Shown here piece by piece: positions 8,200-10,377 of a stretch of 10,377 bases of DNA. The DNA lies in the NCBI GenBank assembly GCA_038240295.1, contig JBBSDW010000118.1, positions 1-10,377 of the forward strand, written 5' to 3'. Under the pieces are notes generated by a model that saw nothing but the letters and a program-made list of their open reading frames with translations, was not told the DNA's origin and made no database searches. The position numbers and the translations under genes were made by a program. Position 1 is the stretch's first letter. Each line of letters opens with the position of its first letter. This DNA is from JABDDM01 sp038240295. GTDB taxonomy: Bacteria; Bacteroidota; Ignavibacteria; Palsa-1295.

Positions 8200-8254
8200 G
8201 TCATTGCGAGGAGGCCCCCATGCCGACGAAGCAATCTCCATGAACGAGCCTCGC
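8200..8254. repeat. Dispersed interspersed repeat of the GTCATTGCGAGG...GACGAAGCAATCTC type
   Basis: The pattern GTCATTGCGAGGAG, a short variable centre, CGACGAAGCAATCTCC is a familiar intergenic repeat seen in many bacterial genomes. Its minus-strand translation gives the common spurious peptide pattern (WRLLRRHGGLLAMT). ATTGC (8203-8207) and GCAAT (8231-8235) form a short inverted pair, and GCGAGG (8206-8211) is complementary to CCTCGC (8249-8254). It lies between the kinase stop and the shared terminator. Recognition is from memory of the pattern, not from a search. Confidence 0.6.
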
Positions 8255-8314
8255 TGTTTTTAGACCTCACTTCTTAGTGGTATGAAGTGCCGGATGATCC
8301 GTTCTTGATCATAA

Positions 8315-8350
8315 AAAAAACTCGCGAGTTATTAAGCTCGCGAGTTTTTT
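8315..8350. terminator. Perfect bidirectional intrinsic terminator
   Basis: AAAAAACTCGCGAG (8315-8328) and CTCGCGAGTTTTTT (8337-8350) are exact reverse complements around the 8-nt loop TTATTAAG. The GC-rich stem core flanked by A and T runs gives a U-tract in both directions. It ends 21 nt beyond the stop of the htrA gene on the minus strand and lies about 175 nt after the kinase on the plus strand, so it can end both convergent transcripts. Confidence 0.92.
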
Positions 8351-8371
8351 CAGTGCAACTAATTGCTCGAT

Positions 8372-9961
8372 CTATCCCGGGATCTTGATCGAAATAAAAT
8401 GCGAATCGCCTTTGTCGTCATAGACTGTTAGTCCAACGGCCTTCCCTTTATTTGCGTCGATGACCTTTTCGAAATCGGTCACATTCCTGACCGGCGTGCG
8501 ACCGACGGTTGTGATGACTTTAAAGCTGCTGCCGAGCGCACGGTCATACGCTTCGCTGAACTGCTCGACGTGTGTGACGATCACACCATCTTTCACGCCG
8601 TACTTATCTTTTTCGGCACTCGTGAGATTTCGAACGGTGAGTCCGATATTTTCAACTGTTGCAGTTTCTTTCTGCGCGTTCGAATTTGAGTTGTCGGATT
8701 CGCCGGGGTTCGCCTGCTCGTTGCTCGCAAGGCCCATGTCGGTGCGCGGCTTCAGCTTGACTACCTTCTCGATCTCCTTGCCATCGCGCCATACTTTCAG
8801 CGATACTTGATCGCCGGCGTGATGCATTCCGATCATCCCCTGTAACTGATTCGACTCGTTGACCTCGCGGCCATCGACCGAAAGAATAATATCGTTCTGC
8901 TTGAGGCCAGCCTCTTCGCCAGCGCCGCCTTTGGTGATCCGATCGACACGTACACCGCGCGGGCGATCGAGGCCAAGCGCTTCAGCGTCGGTTTGATCGA
9001 CGCCGCGAATCTCGACACCGATATAACCGCGATTGACTTTTCCGTTCTTGATCAGATCCATCGCAACCGTCTTCGCCATGTTGATCGGGATCGCGAAACC
9101 GTAGCCAGCGAACATACCGGTCTGCGATGCGATCGCTGCGTTGATACCGATCACGGCACCATGCATGTTAAAAAGTCCGCCGCCCGAATTGCCTGGGTTG
9201 ATCGCCGCATCGGTTTGAATGAAATTAGCGATCCCGTAATTTTGCGTCTTCGTGCGATCGAAAATATTGATCGCCCGGCCGAGGGATGAAATAATGCCCT
9301 GCGTTACCGTCGATTCAAGTCCGAGCGGGTTGCCGACAGCCATCACCATTTCGCCGACCTGCTCGTCGTCTGAATTTCCGAGAGCTGCAACGGGCAGATT
9401 TGTCGCATCGATCTTTACGATCGCAAGATCGGTCGTCGGATCGGTGCCGATGACCTTTGCATCGAATACTCGTTTGTCTGTAAGCTTGATCGAGACCCCT
9501 CCTTTTTTCGCGGCATTCTCGACGACGTGATTGTTCGTGAGGATGTAACCATCACTCGTGATGATGACCCCCGAGCCGAGACCTTCTTCAGGCCCCTGCT
9601 GGCCACCGAACGGCGAAGAACCTTCGTCACCGCCGCCGCCGAACGGGCTGTCGAAGAAGTGTCGAAACGGATTGTTGTCGTTATTTTTATTGGCCGTTGG
9701 CTTCGGTGCTTCGGTCTTGACTGTGATTGACACGACAGTCGGCTGTACCGATTTTGCAATAGCAACGAATGAATTGTTGAGGCTCTGCAGATTTGCATCG
9801 TTCGGCAAATTCGGAAGCGGGCCACCCAGTTGAGGGTCGCTGGCGCCGAATGCCAGATTGATGCCTTTCCAGCTGCCGAAGCCTGATACCAGCGTGGCCC
9901 CGAATGCGAGACCGATCACCAGCAAGACGATCGAAGCGATAAGCGGGCGTTTTGATAACAT
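8372..9961 (-). CDS. htrA: HtrA/DegP (Do)-family serine endopeptidase with two PDZ domains
   Basis: A 529-residue envelope protease of the HtrA/Do family, which degrades or refolds misfolded exported proteins. Residues 7-27 form a signal anchor or signal peptide. A trypsin-like domain spans about 60-305 with the full triad H145 (LTNNHVV), D178 (TTDLAIVK) and S259 (NPGNSGGGL). Between the first strands and the histidine there is a glycine-, asparagine- and phenylalanine-rich low-complexity segment (about 90-125), corresponding to the flexible LA loop. PDZ1 covers about 311-405 (RGYIGVEI start, AGLKQNDIILSVDGREV). An asparagine/serine-rich linker (413-432) leads to a more divergent PDZ2 at about 436-526 (IGLTVRNL, VITTVGRTPVRNVTDFE). 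The length is typical for two-PDZ Do proteases. The ATG at 9961 follows a purine-rich site. It stands alone, ended by the shared terminator. DegP and DegQ cannot be told apart here. Confidence 0.95.
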   Translation of the reverse strand: MLSKRPLIASIVLLVIGLAFGATLVSGFGSWKGINLAFGASDPQLGGPLPNLPNDANLQSLNNSFVAIAKSVQPTVVSITVKTEAPKPTANKNNDNNPFRHFFDSPFGGGGDEGSSPFGGQQGPEEGLGSGVIITSDGYILTNNHVVENAAKKGGVSIKLTDKRVFDAKVIGTDPTTDLAIVKIDATNLPVAALGNSDDEQVGEMVMAVGNPLGLESTVTQGIISSLGRAINIFDRTKTQNYGIANFIQTDAAINPGNSGGGLFNMHGAVIGINAAIASQTGMFAGYGFAIPINMAKTVAMDLIKNGKVNRGYIGVEIRGVDQTDAEALGLDRPRGVRVDRITKGGAGEEAGLKQNDIILSVDGREVNESNQLQGMIGMHHAGDQVSLKVWRDGKEIEKVVKLKPRTDMGLASNEQANPGESDNSNSNAQKETATVENIGLTVRNLTSAEKDKYGVKDGVIVTHVEQFSEAYDRALGSSFKVITTVGRTPVRNVTDFEKVIDANKGKAVGLTVYDDKGDSHFISIKIPG

Positions 9962-9970
9962 ACTACGTTT

Positions 9971-9980
9971 CCTTTTCCTT
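9971..9980 (-). promoter_or_regulatory. Shine-Dalgarno-like site of htrA
   Basis: The minus strand reads AAGGAAAAGG here, ending ten bases before ATG 9961. It is the only clear purine-rich Shine-Dalgarno-like sequence at a gene start in this window, so htrA may be translated more efficiently than its neighbours. It also supports the chosen start. Confidence 0.55.
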
Positions 9981-9991
9981 ATATTGACGAG

Positions 9992-10004
9992 GCCCTCAGA
10001 GGGC
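9992..10004. repeat. GCCCTC-A-GAGGGC palindrome upstream of htrA
   Basis: A perfect 6-bp inverted repeat with a one-base centre, 31 nt before the htrA ATG. The centre is too tight for a full RNA hairpin, so the top pair would open. It could be an operator-type palindrome or the edge of the repetitive element that includes the next palindrome. Confidence 0.5.
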
Positions 10005-10036
10005 GCAGATCATTGTTGTTAATTTTTACGGATGCT

Positions 10037-10069
10037 GAATCCCAGCCCTAAGGGCTGTATTCGGGATTT
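10037..10069. repeat. REP-like palindrome upstream of htrA
   Basis: CAGCCCT (10043-10049) and AGGGCTG (10051-10057) form a perfect palindrome around one A. It is flanked by outer complementary segments: GAATCCC just left of it, and GGGATT about 6 nt to its right. This resembles the short palindromic intergenic elements (AGCCCTAAGGGCT type) scattered in many FCB and planctomycete-like genomes. The location within 100 nt of the htrA start means it may sit in the leader or promoter. Confidence 0.5.
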
Positions 10070-10164
10070 GCTTAACGTAAGAAAACCATGCCATGTTTCA
10101 ACAAATGCCCCATCCCGACTCTCAAACCCAAAAATGCACAGTCAAGATTTTGCACACTCTCGAA
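10070..10164. other. Intergenic DNA without recognisable features
   Basis: No gene, strong inverted repeat or promoter is supported here. The open frames running through it have no family-like features and continue into the flanking repeats. Confidence 0.5.
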
Positions 10165-10238
10165 TGTGCGCCGTGGAGCGCCTGCTTCGCGACCCTTCGC
10201 GTTCAGAGAGAATTTTGGAAAAAGGTTCGGGTCACGAA
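10165..10238 (+). repeat. Structured direct repeat, copy 1
   Basis: A 74-bp unit that recurs at 10305-10377 with about 60 of 74 aligned positions identical and a single one-base gap. Shared blocks are CTGCTTCGCGACCCT, CGTTCAG, GGAAAAAGGT and CGGGTCAC. GACCC (10191-10195) and GGGTC are complementary, so the unit can fold back on itself. The copies start 140 bp apart. Confidence 0.75.
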
Positions 10239-10255
10239 GAAGGCCCTGTTGGGCA

Positions 10256-10285
10256 AGTTTGAAGTGTAAGTTATGAAGTATGAAG
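10256..10285. repeat. AT-rich word repeat between the two structured copies
   Basis: Contains AAGTTTGAAGTGTAAG followed by TTATGAAGTATGAAG. Its reverse complement shares the words CATACTTCATAA and TTCAAACTT with 5119-5149. Just before it, GCCC-TGTT-GGGC (10243-10254) forms a small hairpin. Confidence 0.4.
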
Positions 10286-10304
10286 GGGACGCTATTCCCG
10301 GCTC

Positions 10305-10377
10305 TGTGTGGCGTGAAGCGCTGCTTCGCGACCCTCCTCGTTCAGGAAGGACTACGGAAAAAGGTGCGGGTCACAAA
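10305..10377 (+). repeat. Structured direct repeat, copy 2 (reaches the window end)
   Basis: Second copy of the unit at 10165-10238, possibly continuing past the window. It has a better-preserved fold than copy 1: GAAGC-GCT-GCTTC forms a small hairpin, TCCT and AGGA pair inside, and GACCC pairs with GGGTC near the end. This suggests that the structure, not a peptide, is what is conserved. Confidence 0.7.

Noticed and set aside
10032..10276. Plus-strand open frames of 62-76 codons upstream of htrA
   Set aside because: They cross the palindrome and the structured repeat; their peptides are repeat translations, not genes.

Overview
The window looks like a piece of chromosome from a member of the Bacteroidota/Chlorobi (FCB) group, possibly a Kapabacteria-like or Ignavibacteria-like lineage. 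The main evidence is a large secreted protein ending in a type IX secretion (T9SS type A) sorting domain. Supporting evidence is the near absence of Shine-Dalgarno sequences, a TAnnTTTG element of the Bacteroidota promoter type, and intergenic regions full of short dispersed and tandem repeats. The lineage call is inference from protein architecture, not from a marker-gene tree.

Layout from left to right. (1) Positions 1-324, minus: the N-terminal third of RadA, cut by the window edge. (2) 403-3501, minus: a 1032-residue exported von Willebrand factor A (VWA) protein with about four repeats of 93-95 residues, a choice-of-anchor/ASPM-SPD-2-Hydin-like domain and a T9SS sorting tail. (3) 3716-4783, minus: an integral-membrane fatty-acid desaturase with complete histidine boxes. 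(4) 4784-5405: a gene-poor stretch holding promoter-like sites and repeat debris. (5) 5406-6274, plus: an alpha/beta hydrolase of the prolyl-aminopeptidase-like type, broken by frameshifts, an in-frame stop and loss of the catalytic histidine. (6) 6297-6773, minus: a small four-helix membrane protein of unknown function. (7) 6835-7092: a heptanucleotide tandem array arranged as two inverted arms, lying between two divergent genes. (8) 7192-8139, plus: a PfkB/ribokinase-family kinase. (9) 8200-8350: a dispersed interspersed repeat followed by a perfect bidirectional terminator. (10) 8372-9961, minus: an HtrA/DegP-type protease with two PDZ domains. (11) 9962-10377: intergenic DNA with two strong palindromes and two copies of a structured repeat of about 74 bp, the second reaching the window end.

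The genes do not form one pathway. RadA (recombination), HtrA (envelope protein quality control), the desaturase (membrane lipid fluidity) and the PfkB kinase are housekeeping-type functions, while the VWA protein is a surface or secreted product. The most unusual material is non-coding or degraded: the inverted heptamer array inside a divergent promoter region, the decaying hydrolase, the structured repeat family near the right edge, and the internal repeat architecture of the VWA protein. I did not find a convincing new multi-gene system here.
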